The notes beneath the pieces are model-generated. The model searched no databases, was not told the DNA's origin, and saw only the letters and a program-made list of their open reading frames with translations. The translations under genes were made by a program, and so were the position numbers. From NCBI GenBank assembly GCA_965220055.1, contig CBDCPE010000004.1, positions 2,294,001 through 2,358,000 on the forward strand: DNA of 64,000 nucleotides, written 5' to 3'. Below are positions 63,817 through 64,000 of this stretch, in pieces. Every line of letters starts with the position of its first letter. Positions within the stretch are counted from its first letter, which is position 1. This DNA is from Bin87 sp965220055 (GTDB lineage Bacteria; Chloroflexota; Dehalococcoidia; Lucifugimonadales; UBA3495).

Positions 63817-64000
63817 CCGCCCTCAGCCGGCCCGTAGGCCGACTGCAACAGTTTGCGGTACGGGATGTCCTGCATGATGTAGTTGTTTCAATCCTCAGCC
63901 GGCCCGTAGGCCGACTGAAACTAGGAGATGGCGTTTTCCTGCTGGCTTACGAAATAGTTTCAATCCTCAGCCGGCCCGTAGGCCGACTGCAACTCGCACA
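63813..64000 (+). CRISPR. Second CRISPR array, unrelated repeat, runs off the window
   Basis: A 37-nt repeat (begins GTTTCAATCC, ends GACTGAAAC, with the stem CGGCC-CGTA-GGCCG) is complete at 63885-63921 and 63957-63993. The first copy, about 63813-63849, is degenerate in its first eight bases where it meets the IS1380 remnant. Spacers are 35 nt. The repeat differs from the type I-G repeat, and no cas genes for it lie in the window. The form GTTTCAATCC...GAAAC is common in type III and some type I systems, so the type is open. Confidence 0.9.

Overview
The window looks like an accessory, defence-rich stretch of a moderately GC-rich (roughly 60% by eye) bacterial chromosome. The metabolic genes at the right (DinB-like protein, sulfatase-like enzyme, APH-like phosphotransferase, MFS carrier) and the style of the small zinc-binding proteins suggest a Chloroflexota lineage. 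That assignment is inference from memory of gene families; no rRNA, tRNA or marker gene is present to prove it.

Layout. 0-5.9 kb: a broken type I restriction subunit (hsdR) with an in-frame amber codon, a small membrane protein, a HEPN-like protein, a class II Fic protein, an operon of six small, mostly cysteine-rich proteins, and a truncated IS66 transposase. 6.2-11.4 kb: a 1741-residue P-loop NTPase of STAND type, a candidate antiphage sensor. 11.8-14.6 kb: an AbiEi/AbiEii toxin-antitoxin pair with a third co-oriented gene. 15.2-28.0 kb: a complete type I-G (formerly I-U) CRISPR-Cas locus with cas3, csx17, csb1 (cas7), csb2 (cas5-cas6), a cas4-cas1 fusion, cas2, a leader and 30 repeats. An IS630 element splits one spacer of that array. 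Just upstream of cas3, in divergent sense, lies a separate two-repeat mini-array. Its 36-nt spacer matches the cas3 upstream region at 16 of the first 19 positions next to a TTG PAM, which looks like an autoregulatory crRNA.

28.5-44 kb: a patchwork of possible defence genes (NYN, two near-identical AlbA_2/HATPase regulators, a HEPN pair, a CBS-HEPN fusion), a Tn3 relic, IS630 copies, IstB remnants and a dispersed repeat of about 205 bp. It includes a peroxiredoxin-like gene whose peroxidatic cysteine codon is UGA, followed by a hairpin that fits a bacterial SECIS, so it is probably a selenoprotein. 44-51 kb: truncated genes bordered by IS fragments (UvrD/AddA-like, Fic) and a second copy of the small-gene family seen near 3.5 kb. 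51-62.7 kb: more ordinary genes (methyltransferase, phosphotransferase, sulfatase-like, DinB, MFS) broken up by IS1380 and IS630 remnants, one IS630 sitting inside another. 63.8-64.0 kb: the edge of a second CRISPR array with an unrelated repeat, abutting a truncated IS1380 transposase.

How the parts relate. The cas genes, array and leader all run on the minus strand. The mini-array runs on the plus strand and could report on the level of the effector complex by repressing cas3. Most other genes are defence or mobility modules with many broken remains, typical of a recombining defence island.
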